Origin: Phoronis ovalis
Taxonomy: Eukaryota > Phoronida > Phoronidae
Reading direction: 5' to 3'
Assembly: GCA_028565635.1 (NCBI GenBank)
Contig: JAOXYB010109159.1
Coordinates: 1-20,855 of the forward strand
Length of the DNA stretch: 20,855 nucleotides
This document shows, one piece after another, positions 9,301 to 16,600 of the stretch. The stretch's first letter is position 1, and every line of letters begins with the position of its first letter. Made by a program: the position numbers and the translations under genes. The notes under the pieces were generated by a model. It saw nothing but the letters and a program-made list of their open reading frames with translations, made no database searches and had not been told where the DNA came from.

Positions 9301-11983
9301 ACCCACATACAGTTTTGAAAACTACTGAACTTAGTATTTCATTTTGTAGGTTAGAGAAAACTTGTTATATTCTTGTATGGATGCTGACAAAATGGTACAG
9401 TGTCATGATATCAATGTAAGTATATTACTAGCGTTTGCAATGAAATGCGACCCTGTGGTGCAGTTGATGTTGCATTTTGTAATGATAATGTTTTATTTCA
9501 AACTATAAAACTTAGTTTCAGTAGTACAAAAGAAATAAAAATTAAATAAAGTAGAGGTCTTAAATATACTTACAACTATGGATATATATGTACAAGTGAC
9601 ACTGAATGAATATTTATTAACTAACAAACTAATACAATGATTTTCTCCAATGTCTAAGCATAGGAGAAACAATAAAACATTCACTGTTATAAACATTATA
9701 AATAATCAAATAGTGGTGATTACAAATTCTGTGTTTAAAACCAGACACTCATATGAAGCAAAACAAAGAATGTGGGAATATTGTAGAGGCCAAAGTATAT
9801 CACTGTACCATAGGGCCACATTTCGTTGCCAATGATAGTAAAGACTGAGTAGTTGTAAAATACATGTACATATACTGCTGCACTTTTGTTGCCAAGTATA
9901 TCAGAGCTTTCCCTAGAGGTTTCTTTTAACATTTTTAGAAGCTATATACTAGTGTTGCGACTATGTTACGTGCTCCACACAAGGAGCACTGTAGGATTGA
10001 TGGATATATTACTTTTTGTTTTTCAGACTGGCCAGCTGTTGAGAAAAATTAAAATCCCTGGTGGTGTCATTACTGATATCGACTGTGCTTCTCAGACGCT
10101 GTATACGGCATCACTTGATGGCATTGTGTACTGTCTTGACCTTAAGGTAACAAGTCAAAGAATTGTTACTTGATCCATATCACTGTACAACCGTAACAAC
10201 AAATAAGTGCTAGTTCAAAGCTGGCATAAAATTAAATAACTGCCAATATGTATAACTGTTATCATTACATGAGTAATGTAGAGGATGCAATGTGGAAATT
10301 ATTTGATTAGTTTTAATCCATCATTTGCTTTCAGGCTAATAATTGCTTTGTGCAATGTTTATACGGTGCTGGACATGAACTACTAACTTGTTTAACAGTC
10401 TTCAATGATGTGGTAAGTGTATAGCATGACACCATTTATATTTTTGTTGTGAAAAGGAACAAATCAGGATAAATACAGTATTACAGGTGTCTATAATTCT
10501 CCACAATTCTTCTTCAAGATAGTTACCAATGTCATGACCATCTTACATCATGCTGTGTTACTTTGTATGAAAGATTGATTGGGAAAATGGAAATTACACC
10601 GCCATTCCATCATCAGTCAACAGTAGTAGTAAATACAAGGTGGTAGTACATAATCCTTGCAGTTTTCAACAAAAACAAAAGAAGCGTGAGCAGTGCATGG
10701 TAATATAAGTTGGCTAAATGAATCAAAGAATAAAGAGACATACAATTTTAAATAGTACAATGTACATGCGTACTATTACAATTTCAGGTATTTACTGGTA
10801 ACAAGAAAGGGATTGTAGAGGCAGCGAAATATGATTGTCAGGCACATTATCAATGCCAGGTAGGTAATGTCATAAGTAGTTACTATAATTAATAGTTTAG
10901 TTTCTTTTTGATTGATGCCGATGACCTATTTTTCCAGTATTACACAGGACCTATAACTTGTGTTTTGTTTTAAAAAAACCTAATGTTACAAGATTTATAT
11001 AGTAGATGCTAAATAAGTGAGAATCAACAAGATAAATAATGAGCTAACATTTTATACAAGTTGGATTTATAGGGCTGCTCCATTAAAAAATATCAAGGAG
11101 GCAAGGACCTGAAAATAAATTGATTATGGGGGTACGGAGGTTGCATAAAATTTATATTACAACAGGAGGAGAGCTTAGAAAGTTATTAGTAGTGGCATAT
11201 TATATTTTTATTACGAGGGGGTGAAATTAGTGTGAATTAATAGTGGATGGGGAGGTAAAAAATGTTCTGGTCCTTCCTCCCAAATAGTATTGTGGAGTAT
11301 GTTTTTGTCCATTGGTTATATACTATAGATTATTTGATTTACTACCGACATTTTAATTTCAACTCATAAATATAGTTCATCCATATACATAATTTTTTGC
11401 TCACTGCATCCCCAAACTATTTGATTTTTTTTATTTTTCAAAGTACAGGTATTGAGCAAGTGTGCAAGTGTTTTAAAAAATTGTAACCAGTTTAATTTCA
11501 TTCTTGTTATCGTTCACCTCAATGTCTAGAGTTGATATATTGGTTTTTATTTATAGTTTGGTAGCTGCTCCACTGTTTTTTGTAACAAAGATGATCTGGT
11601 AGACCATTGCATCTCTACACACATTCTTGCTCAAAAGACCGTCATCAGGTGTTTATGGAAGAATTGTTCAGAGTGGGTTGAAATTAAAGGAGACAAAAAT
11701 GTAAGTTATTTAAACCAGTAAATCTGTTTGTTTATCTGACTGAATTTCCTCTTGATACCAGCATTACTATTCATGTATTGTCTGCTAATCATTATAGCAT
11801 ATTTTAGATATGAAGTTCATCAAAACTATTGTTTCCAGCTTTCTTTTTAATGTTGAAAATTTCATAATTTGTCACTTTACCGTTCTCTTGCAAATATTGG
11901 TAAAAATTTGATGTTAACTTTTGCATTTTTTTTATTTATAGAGAGCCAGAGATCATTTGTCAAAACATGTCAAAGATCTTTAA
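1582..11983 (+). CDS. ZNF106: ZNF106 orthologue (zinc finger protein 106), 3' part, 14 exons, 5' end outside window
   Basis: Joined exons: 1582-3358, 3594-3722, 4116-4982, 5277-6593, 7220-7354, 7838-7972, 8156-8272, 8656-8841, 9350-9415, 10027-10146, 10335-10412, 10788-10859, 11557-11700, 11942-11983. All have GT/AG borders, and together they read as one open frame of 1,727 residues ending in TAA at 11981. Order: disordered Ser/Lys-rich part (1-870), coiled coil (about 875-945), acidic/basic disordered part with a basic cluster at 1285-1294, WD40 propeller (about 1364-1660), two C2H2 fingers (about 1665-1723). WD40 followed by two C-x4-C fingers at the extreme C-terminus is the vertebrate ZNF106 architecture, and blades such as RRLLVIASTDSISIRDANSG match that family as I remember it. 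Vertebrate proteins are around 1,800-1,900 residues, so only the N-terminus is missing. Known for the family: a nuclear RNA-binding protein linked to splicing factors and neuromuscular maintenance. Function here is inferred by homology. The promoter is not in the window. Confidence 0.9.
3594..3722 (+). CDS. ZNF106: ZNF106 exon, residues 593-635
   Basis: The acceptor is TTTGTATTTAG at 3583-3593 and the donor is GTAAGT at 3723. It has exactly 43 codons, phase 0 at both ends, starting AVSKKASGHLGHPYN and ending RRQCPETTM. The alternative acceptor GCAG four bases further on would break the frame. Disordered, with no recognisable domain. Confidence 0.8.
3723..4115 (+). other. ZNF106 intron
   Basis: This is a 393-base phase 0 intron with a consensus donor and a CATTTACAG acceptor. 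I see no repeat or other feature in it. Confidence 0.8.
4116..4982 (+). CDS. ZNF106: ZNF106 exon, residues 636-924, ending inside a coiled coil
   Basis: The acceptor is ATTTCATTTACAG at 4103-4115 and the donor is GTAAGT at 4983. It has 289 codons, phase 0 at both ends. It opens with a basic, NLS-like run (VAKKRKI). The middle is Ser/Thr/Lys-rich and disordered. From about residue 875 it is a heptad-like helix (ELGKIDEHMIQLSILMQRTQ). This continues across the splice into the next exon as DKKIS-LLTQEEKLRTQR, which supports the junction. The open frame runs on to a stop at 5046-5048 in the intron, but the splice gives the better protein. Confidence 0.85.
5277..6593 (+). CDS. ZNF106: ZNF106 exon, residues 925-1363, with SUMO-consensus and NLS-like motifs
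   Basis: The acceptor is GTTTTTTTAG at 5267-5276 and the donor is GTATCT at 6594. It has 439 codons, phase 0 at both ends. The first 20 residues finish the coiled coil. Two sites fit the SUMO consensus: V-K-Q-E-P at K1044 (5634) and V-K-L-E-P at K1237 (6213). The basic cluster RKKLRKKRDR (1285-1294) and a second run VKRLKKKNPAAKK are nuclear-localisation-like. An acidic patch (EDSDDVELEGIDE) follows, before the WD40 part begins in the next exon. There is no folded domain here. Reading past the donor adds 30 residues and a stop at 6684 that overlaps an AATAAA (see findings). Confidence 0.85.
6594..7219 (+). other. ZNF106 intron carrying a nested fold-back element
   Basis: This is a 626-base phase 0 intron, and most of it is repeat-derived (6731-7136). 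Its first 93 bases are an in-frame extension of the previous exon that ends at a stop overlapping AATAAA (6684-6690). Confidence 0.8.
6731..7136. mobile_element. Nested fold-back (MITE-like) element with partial second copy
   Basis: A perfect 17-bp inverted repeat bounds the first unit: TGTAATCGTTTACTTTG at 6736-6752 and its complement at 6950-6966. ATGTA on both sides (6731-6735, 6967-6971) is a possible target duplication. Inside, 30-base arms at 6866-6895 and 6912-6941 form a near-perfect hairpin. About 142 bp of the left side (6757-6898) recurs directly at 6972-7113, offset exactly 215. The 16-bp loop segment at 6899-6914 recurs in inverted orientation at 7121-7136. No transposase is present, so it would be non-autonomous. 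Its family is not recognised. Confidence 0.75.
7220..7354 (+). CDS. ZNF106: ZNF106 exon, WD40 blade 1 (residues 1364-1408)
   Basis: The acceptor is TTCTGTTTTAG at 7209-7219 and the donor is GTGAGT at 7355. It has 45 codons, phase 0. It contains SFSENHSKAVIALTYYKGFL followed by YTCSQDLTAKKFY, a WD40 blade pattern: H near the start, a V-x-x-L strand, then a YTxSxDxTxKxF turn. The propeller begins here, and later exon ends fall at or near blade borders. Confidence 0.88.
7355..7837 (+). other. ZNF106 intron with TA-rich simple repeat
   Basis: This 483-base phase 0 intron includes a short TATA/GTATAT-rich tract near 7690-7725. Nothing else was recognised. Confidence 0.75.
7838..7972 (+). CDS. ZNF106: ZNF106 exon, WD40 blade 2 (residues 1409-1453)
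   Basis: The acceptor is AATTGTAG at 7830-7837 and the donor is GTAAGA at 7973. It has 45 codons, phase 0. TGDCVMTFKGHKKPPSCLIL leads into LFTAGRDKTLILFNAK, with the GH of a WD repeat and the GRDKT-I-LF turn. Several AGs lie just upstream, but only this acceptor keeps the phase and the TGxC blade start shared with the next exon. Confidence 0.9.
8156..8272 (+). CDS. ZNF106: ZNF106 exon, WD40 blade 3 (residues 1454-1492)
   Basis: The acceptor is CTTCTTGTAG at 8146-8155 and the donor is GTAACT at 8273. It has 39 codons, phase 0. It starts TGTKIFSMTFADEVKCIHEQ and ends VYIGLLNGNVMCFNIK. The pattern W-x-x-x-Y-x-G-L-x-N-G-x-V-x-x-F-N-I-K is characteristic of the ZNF106 propeller. Confidence 0.9.
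8273..8655 (+). other. ZNF106 intron
   Basis: This is a 383-base phase 0 intron. A decoy acceptor (AATTTTAG at 8521-8528) precedes the true one. No repeat was seen. Confidence 0.75.
8656..8841 (+). CDS. ZNF106: ZNF106 exon, WD40 blade 4 (residues 1493-1554)
   Basis: The acceptor is GTGTATTTTAG at 8645-8655 and the donor is GTAGGT at 8842. It has 62 codons, phase 0. This is the most family-typical part: KEGTRRLLVIASTDSISIRD and ANSGLLLRSLQG. It closes one blade and starts the next. Confidence 0.92.
8842..9349 (+). other. ZNF106 intron
   Basis: This is a 508-base phase 0 intron, AT-rich, with no repeat or coding signal seen. Confidence 0.75.
9350..9415 (+). CDS. ZNF106: ZNF106 short exon, end of WD40 blade 5 (residues 1555-1576)
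   Basis: The acceptor is TTTCATTTTGTAG at 9337-9349 and the donor is GTAAGT at 9416. It has 22 codons, phase 0: VRENLLYSCMDADKMVQCHD then IN. The pattern V-x-x-x-LLYS-x-x-x-D-x-x-V-x-x-x-D-I matches the second half of a blade and joins cleanly to the TGQLL of the next exon. Confidence 0.85.
9416..10026 (+). other. ZNF106 intron
   Basis: This is a 611-base phase 0 intron. Short open frames on both strands cross it, but none has recognisable sequence. No clear repeat was seen. Confidence 0.75.
10027..10146 (+). CDS. ZNF106: ZNF106 exon, WD40 blade 6 (residues 1577-1616)
   Basis: The acceptor is TTTGTTTTTCAG at 10015-10026 and the donor is GTAACA at 10147. It has 40 codons, phase 0. It starts TGQLLRKIKIPGGVITDIDC and then reads LYTASLDGIVYCLDLK, a complete blade ending in the S-x-D-G-x-V-x-x-L-D pattern. 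Confidence 0.9.
10335..10412 (+). CDS. ZNF106: ZNF106 short exon, start of WD40 blade 7 (residues 1617-1642)
   Basis: The acceptor is TTTGCTTTCAG at 10324-10334 and the donor is GTAAGT at 10413. It has 26 codons, phase 0 (ANNCFVQCLYGAGHELLTCL then TVFNDV). It carries the GH and the following strand of the last blade. Its continuation, VFTGNKKGIVEAA, is in the next exon. Confidence 0.85.
10413..10787 (+). other. ZNF106 intron
   Basis: This is a 375-base phase 0 intron with no feature recognised. Confidence 0.75.
10788..10859 (+). CDS. ZNF106: ZNF106 exon, end of blade 7 and first Cys of zinc finger 1 (residues 1643-1666)
   Basis: The acceptor is ACAATTTCAG at 10778-10787 and the donor is GTAGGT at 10860. 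It has 24 codons, phase 0. VFTGNKKGIVEAAKYD closes the propeller. The Cys codon at 10854-10856 is the first ligand of the finger that continues in the next exon. Confidence 0.85.
10860..11556 (+). other. ZNF106 intron with a purine-rich possible repeat relic
   Basis: This 697-base phase 0 intron contains, at about 11070-11285, a G/A-rich tract unlike the rest. It begins AGGGCTGCTCCATTAAAA and ends near GGTCCTTCCTCCC. That 5' edge resembles the outer edge of the inverted repeat at 667-842, which reads AGGGCTGTTCTGCTTTTAG on the minus strand. Confidence 0.45.
11557..11700 (+). CDS. ZNF106: ZNF106 exon, C2H2 finger 1 and the Cys pair of finger 2 (residues 1667-1714)
   Basis: The acceptor is TTTATTTATAG at 11546-11556 and the donor is GTAAGT at 11701. 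It has 48 codons, phase 0. Finger 1 is C-x4-C-x12-H-x4-H: its first Cys is in the previous exon, then FGSCSTVFCNKDDLVDHCIS and TH. Finger 2 starts C-LWKN-C. The C-x4-C spacing in both fingers agrees with the ZNF106 C-terminal pair. Confidence 0.9.
11942..11983 (+). CDS. ZNF106: ZNF106 last coding exon (residues 1715-1727) and stop
   Basis: The acceptor is TTTTATTTATAG at 11930-11941. Thirteen codons follow (RARDHLSKHVKDL), then TAA at 11981-11983. It supplies the His pair that completes finger 2 as C-x4-C-x15-H-x3-H, which is strong evidence for this acceptor and stop. The protein ends four residues after the last His, shorter than the tail I recall for vertebrates. Confidence 0.88.
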   Translation, partial: RARDHLSKHVKDL

Positions 11984-12967
11984 AAGCCATTATAACTGGA
12001 GTTTACATGCACATGGGTTTTCTATGCACAAAACTTCTGTCAGGATCTCATGTTTAGAGATGCTATTCATATCATACTAGTATCTGCAACTTTCAATCAA
12101 TTTTAAGCCCAACGGATCAAAAAATGGTGTATATTTGTTTGTTAAAGCTTTTAAGACTGCCCAAATTGGACACAAGTTTAAGGCAGTAGCTATTTATAGA
12201 TAAAATTGAAGATTAAGTATTGCTGGTTATGACAATTTGTTTAGTTCGAGAATATCAGCTTGGCTTCAGTTACTTGCGACATTATTTAAATAATAGATTG
12301 GAAAAGGTATGTATTTTGTCGCTTTTCTGTGTAAGAATGTGAAATAATTGCACTATGCAAACTGTTTGAATATTTTATAATCATGTTTACTAGTCATAAC
12401 TGATAAAATATCAGTTCCTGTAGAATTCTGTAGTTTAAATTCTAGTACAATTTTTCTCCACACAAGTAACAGATTCTGCAGCAGAAATTACATTGGTGAT
12501 TTTTCTAAAGCTTTAGATAAAAATATTAAATCAATGATCAAACTCAGTGCAACAGTAAACATGCCTGAAGTTTCTGCAACTACATCTTAGAACGGAGTTT
12601 ACTTTTACATAAAAAATCTTATGTATAGTATTAAGTTTATTTCTTGTGTTTTAATTTTGTAGTTGTATAATCAAGTGATGATAGTAAAATGATTTTTCAA
12701 CTGGTGTAAGTGGTGCTCAGGGATGTAAATTTTAAAATGATTGGTACCATTGACACAGTTTATAGAATAACAGTATATATTTTGTAAGGTGTTCCGTACC
12801 TTTGGCACAACTTATCTATGAAGTTATTTTCTAATTTTCCAAAAATTAATTCGAAGTTTAAAGTTAGAGTAAACTGTACCACATAGTACCAGCCGCTAAG
12901 TGTTACAGTGTGTGCAGGTAGATCATACAACGAGATGTAAGCTACTTTTTCAAAGATATAAAATAAA
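11984..12967 (+). other. ZNF106 3' untranslated region
   Basis: This is about 980 AT-rich bases from the stop to the first plus-strand AATAAA at 12962. There is one weaker ATTAAA at 12535-12540. No open frame or coding similarity was seen. A short stretch at 12789-12812 resembles a Tc1/mariner-type end (see findings). Confidence 0.6.
12962..12967 (+). terminator. Poly(A) signal AATAAA, ZNF106 side
   Basis: This is the first canonical hexamer after the ZNF106 stop, followed by an A/T-rich tract. Expected cleavage is about 10-30 bases on, inside the minus-strand gene's own signal. Further plus-strand AATAAA hexamers at 13101, 13336, 13372 and 13482 could serve as alternative distal sites. Confidence 0.55.
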
Positions 12968-12977
12968 AAACTATAAT

Positions 12978-12983
12978 TTTATT
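12978..12983 (-). terminator. Poly(A) signal AATAAA, TDRD9 side
   Basis: TTTATT on the plus strand reads AATAAA on the minus strand. It is the only minus-strand canonical hexamer I found after the TDRD9 stop. A U-rich minus-strand tract (from 12972 downwards) follows, as expected for a downstream element. Confidence 0.6.
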
Positions 12984-13518
12984 AAAGACATGATACAATG
13001 AGAATGAAGAGTCAAATAATGATATTCTACTTGGCCATTAAGATGACTAAACTACAAATGACAAGAACGTGCAATGCACACAGCTACACAATGCAAAACC
13101 AATAAAGATATGTTTAAATCAATGTGTCAAAGACTGATCTTACTGGTAAAGCATCTTTTACAACTTAACAATATTTTAGCTTAGTAACTAGGAAATCCTA
13201 AATGGAAAGAACTTTCTAGGACAACACCAAAAGCTTGCCTGTTTAAAGACATTATAACTGAGACACATTGTTATCAAAATTTGCTGCAAATGTAGTTCAG
13301 AAGTTGTCAGCCCTACAACATATAACTAATGAAAGAATAAAATCAGTCTTGGGTTGGACTTTTGTTAACAAAATAAAGTGAGTGCAGTTTCCTTATGAAT
13401 ACTTGAACTTCCTATTAGTTGCTTAGCCTCTGTCTTAGTCTACTTAGTACTGTGAACCACAACAATATACAACTTTAACAAAATAAACCTCCCACAGGTT
13501 ACCAGTAATGCCACTCCT
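12984..13518 (-). other. TDRD9 3' untranslated region
   Basis: This is about 535 bases between the TDRD9 stop (13519-13521) and its poly(A) signal. No open frame is seen. On the opposite strand it holds four AATAAA hexamers that could terminate longer ZNF106 transcripts. Confidence 0.6.
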
Positions 13519-13639
13519 TTAGCGCACTTTCATTTCTTGATCTATGTGTGCCATAGTAGCAAGATGCATTTCCAACTCTGTGACACTTTTACAAACAATG
13601 TTACATAACTCGCAAAGAATATCCTTCTGGTTGTAAGGA
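13519..13639 (-). CDS. TDRD9: TDRD9 last exon, C-terminal C2H2 finger (residues 522-560) and stop
   Basis: The acceptor is TGTTTTTATTTCAG above 13639. One base completes a Pro codon, then 39 codons and TAA at 13521-13519. ILCELCNIVCKSVTELEMHL and ATMAH form C-x2-C-x12-H-x5-H (C530, C533, H546, H552), the spacing of matrin/U1-type RNA-binding zinc fingers. The exon is too short to show in a simple frame search. Confidence 0.88.
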
Positions 13640-16600
13640 CTGAAATAAAAACAGGTACAATTGCTTCACAAAACTATACACACGCATCTAGAATGTAAAA
13701 TTTTACTTGAAACTAAACTGATCTATGGAAGATGTAGCTTCACGTTGTACTTGTCCGTTTATCACAAAACTCTTAGTGCAGACATTAAGCATGTACGTAC
13801 AGAATCTGAATGAAATAAAAATCAAAGCAAGTATGGTAAATGGCATACGAGTGTTTGAGTAATCCCTGATGGCCTTATTGCATTTTACATCATTGACACT
13901 GGTCTTTCAAGGGACTCCTTGCACTAATAACCGACTACTGTATCTGTCTGTGTCATGTACTTTGCCTTTTGAATTTGAAACAAGGATCACAAGTTAAAAG
14001 GCACAACAACACAATGTAGCACACAATAACTGTAAATAGTATATCAATCTAAATGGTAACAAAGATGTTAAAAATAGCCACCTACTTTGTAATTCTAAAA
14101 AAATCAAGATTCTGTACATAAATCTCTAAGTGTAACTTACGGTTTCATTCTGACAACTTTATGTAGCCATGCTTTATGTTGTCTCTTCATTTGTATCACC
14201 TGATCTGAATTTCTAGGAGAATCTTCTTCATCCTCGTGCAAGAAGACGGCAGTTAAAAGATTGAGCAGTTTAGGACAGTCTGCTTCAGTGTTGTCTAAAG
14301 TGTGAGGTATAATGTCATCAGGATTAATCTGATTCCACCTATATGGACGGCTATAATTGCGAGGTTCCATGGACTCTCTACGTTTTAGAACAAGGCTGAA
14401 AAATACAATGTTTCCATACTTCGTTATCCTTTTTTCTTTTTTATAATGAAACTAACTTATTACAGGTAGATGCTTAATAACATTTCTAATCTCGCAAAAG
14501 ACCAGATTTTAATTACGTTGTGTAGTGTTACTCAATAAACAGTGAATCATAATCTAAAGAGTGACGGTATAAGAATTATAATGATGATAGTTGTTTGGTT
14601 TATAAACAGCAGTGCCTGTTGTCTGCATTTAAACTACTTTCTTGTTCAGATAAATGATGAAACATCTAAAATAATAAATGCAGACATGAGGCATAAACTC
14701 TTCAGTTATACACTGGACATTGCTTCAGGGTTTTCACCCTCCATCCAAGAAAGAATGGGATCACCTGGACTTGAAGTAAATAAGAGTTACAGAATAACTG
14801 TCTTATTTCCAGGTTAGTTAATGAACTTACTCAACCAGTTTATGCTGTGCTTCATCTTGAATTTTCAACATAGTTTCAGTTGCCCACTGCAGTGTACCTT
14901 CATCTGTGCCAAGGGCTATGTTTATAACCATACGAACACCATTTATCTGAAACACATGGAATCAAACATTACCACCTTATGCTAGTTTTATTTTAAATAT
15001 CTCTAACATTTATGATCTTCATTTAACTAATTTCCCAAGTATGAATTGATATCATTAAAATATAAAGAAACACAGAGAAACAAGTAGAATGCTCATTAGT
15101 GAGTTTGGAACAGTTGATTTAAAAAAGTACCTGTACAGTTTTACTACTAAAAGTATAATAATGCGACTGTAACTGATTATATAACCTAGTGTCCTAAAAA
15201 ATATTCAGGATGACAAACAATAAATGTATGGAACACCTGAAAGAGCAAATCAGAAAACATTACCAGGAATGTTAGCACAGCATGTAGTCCTGGGAATTAA
15301 TTAATATATTATCTACTTACCAAACAGAAGCAAGTTATAACCTTAACATGCTCAACAAATCATTTTTATTCTTGTTAAGCATAGGTCTTGTAAAAGTAAA
15401 CAGCACTTAAAAATGCCTAATAGTAACCCCGTAAAGATGAGCCATCTTTCGAATTTATAAATCCTTACACGAGCAATGTCATCATTTTCCAGCTTGGTAT
15501 CAAATGTAATCTCCATATCATAATCTGGCAGAGCAGGATAACTAGTCTCAAGATCTCTACCCAAACCACACAGAGCACCAATGTAACGTTCTTTTGCTGG
15601 ATCCGTTCTGTCATAAAAGAAGAACAAGCCTAATTATTTGATCATTTCAAGTTCTGCAGATCCAGCCTTAATACGCAAAGATCACTTTTGTGTAAAATTC
15701 AATGGTCCCACCTATTATCTCAGCAGGTAATCACAAGGCACGCAGATGCATGATCACACATTAATAACTAATATTTTATTTCTTGTAAAACTTGTCATCG
15801 TGTACAAATATACATTTTGAAAAATATTTAAAATTCAACATTATAAATAACACCATTCGTGTTTTACTAATAACCTATTCAAATCAAATCTTTAAGACAA
15901 TGGTTGAAAAACTTTGCGGTATGGACATAGTTCCTTCCCATGCCTTTTGAGAAGAGTTGTGACTTTCTCGAGATTTGTAACCATTCAAAACACATTTTTT
16001 TGGCTGAATTTGCTTAAAGCTTATCTTAAACAAATATAAATAACAAATCCTTTAAGAAATAAATGCTATCAACATTTTGTACATGTAAATGTACTTCATA
16101 TATTAGTAAGACAAGTTATAACATATTCTATACCTCATAAACAAATCATATATTTTGTGTGTTATGAAAATCAATCATGCGGAGATAATTAGTTGGGACC
16201 ATTCAAATTCTACAATTATTATAGTACTGTTAGAAAAGTTTTGACTAACATTTCAGAATCAAATCATTCAGTAAAAGTACATTTCACAACATGGTTGGTT
16301 CTGATCAAATTTTTAATTTAACCTTGAGACTCACCTTTCTAAAATGTACATTGACAGGTACACCTTTTCCAATACATCTATGTAATCAGAAAAAGTTATA
16401 TTCAAGTAGCACAATGTACCTTTGCTTGAGCTTCTAAAATACAAGCTAAAACATACCTTAACTCTACAGTAGGTGAAAACAGAAGTGCTGTTATTGCAGG
16501 TAACCCATGTACAAATGGCATCAAAGTTGTGTCTTCTGCTACCATTGTGTTACCTGCTGGGTTCAGTTTGACATGGGAAGCAATCATCATCCTGGCATGT

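Noticed and set aside
14542-14817. Plus-strand 91-codon frame inside a TDRD9 intron, a possible nested gene
   Set aside because: There is no recognisable domain, it shows no clear conservation pattern, and it ends at the exon border by chance. The AT-rich intron on the opposite strand explains it.
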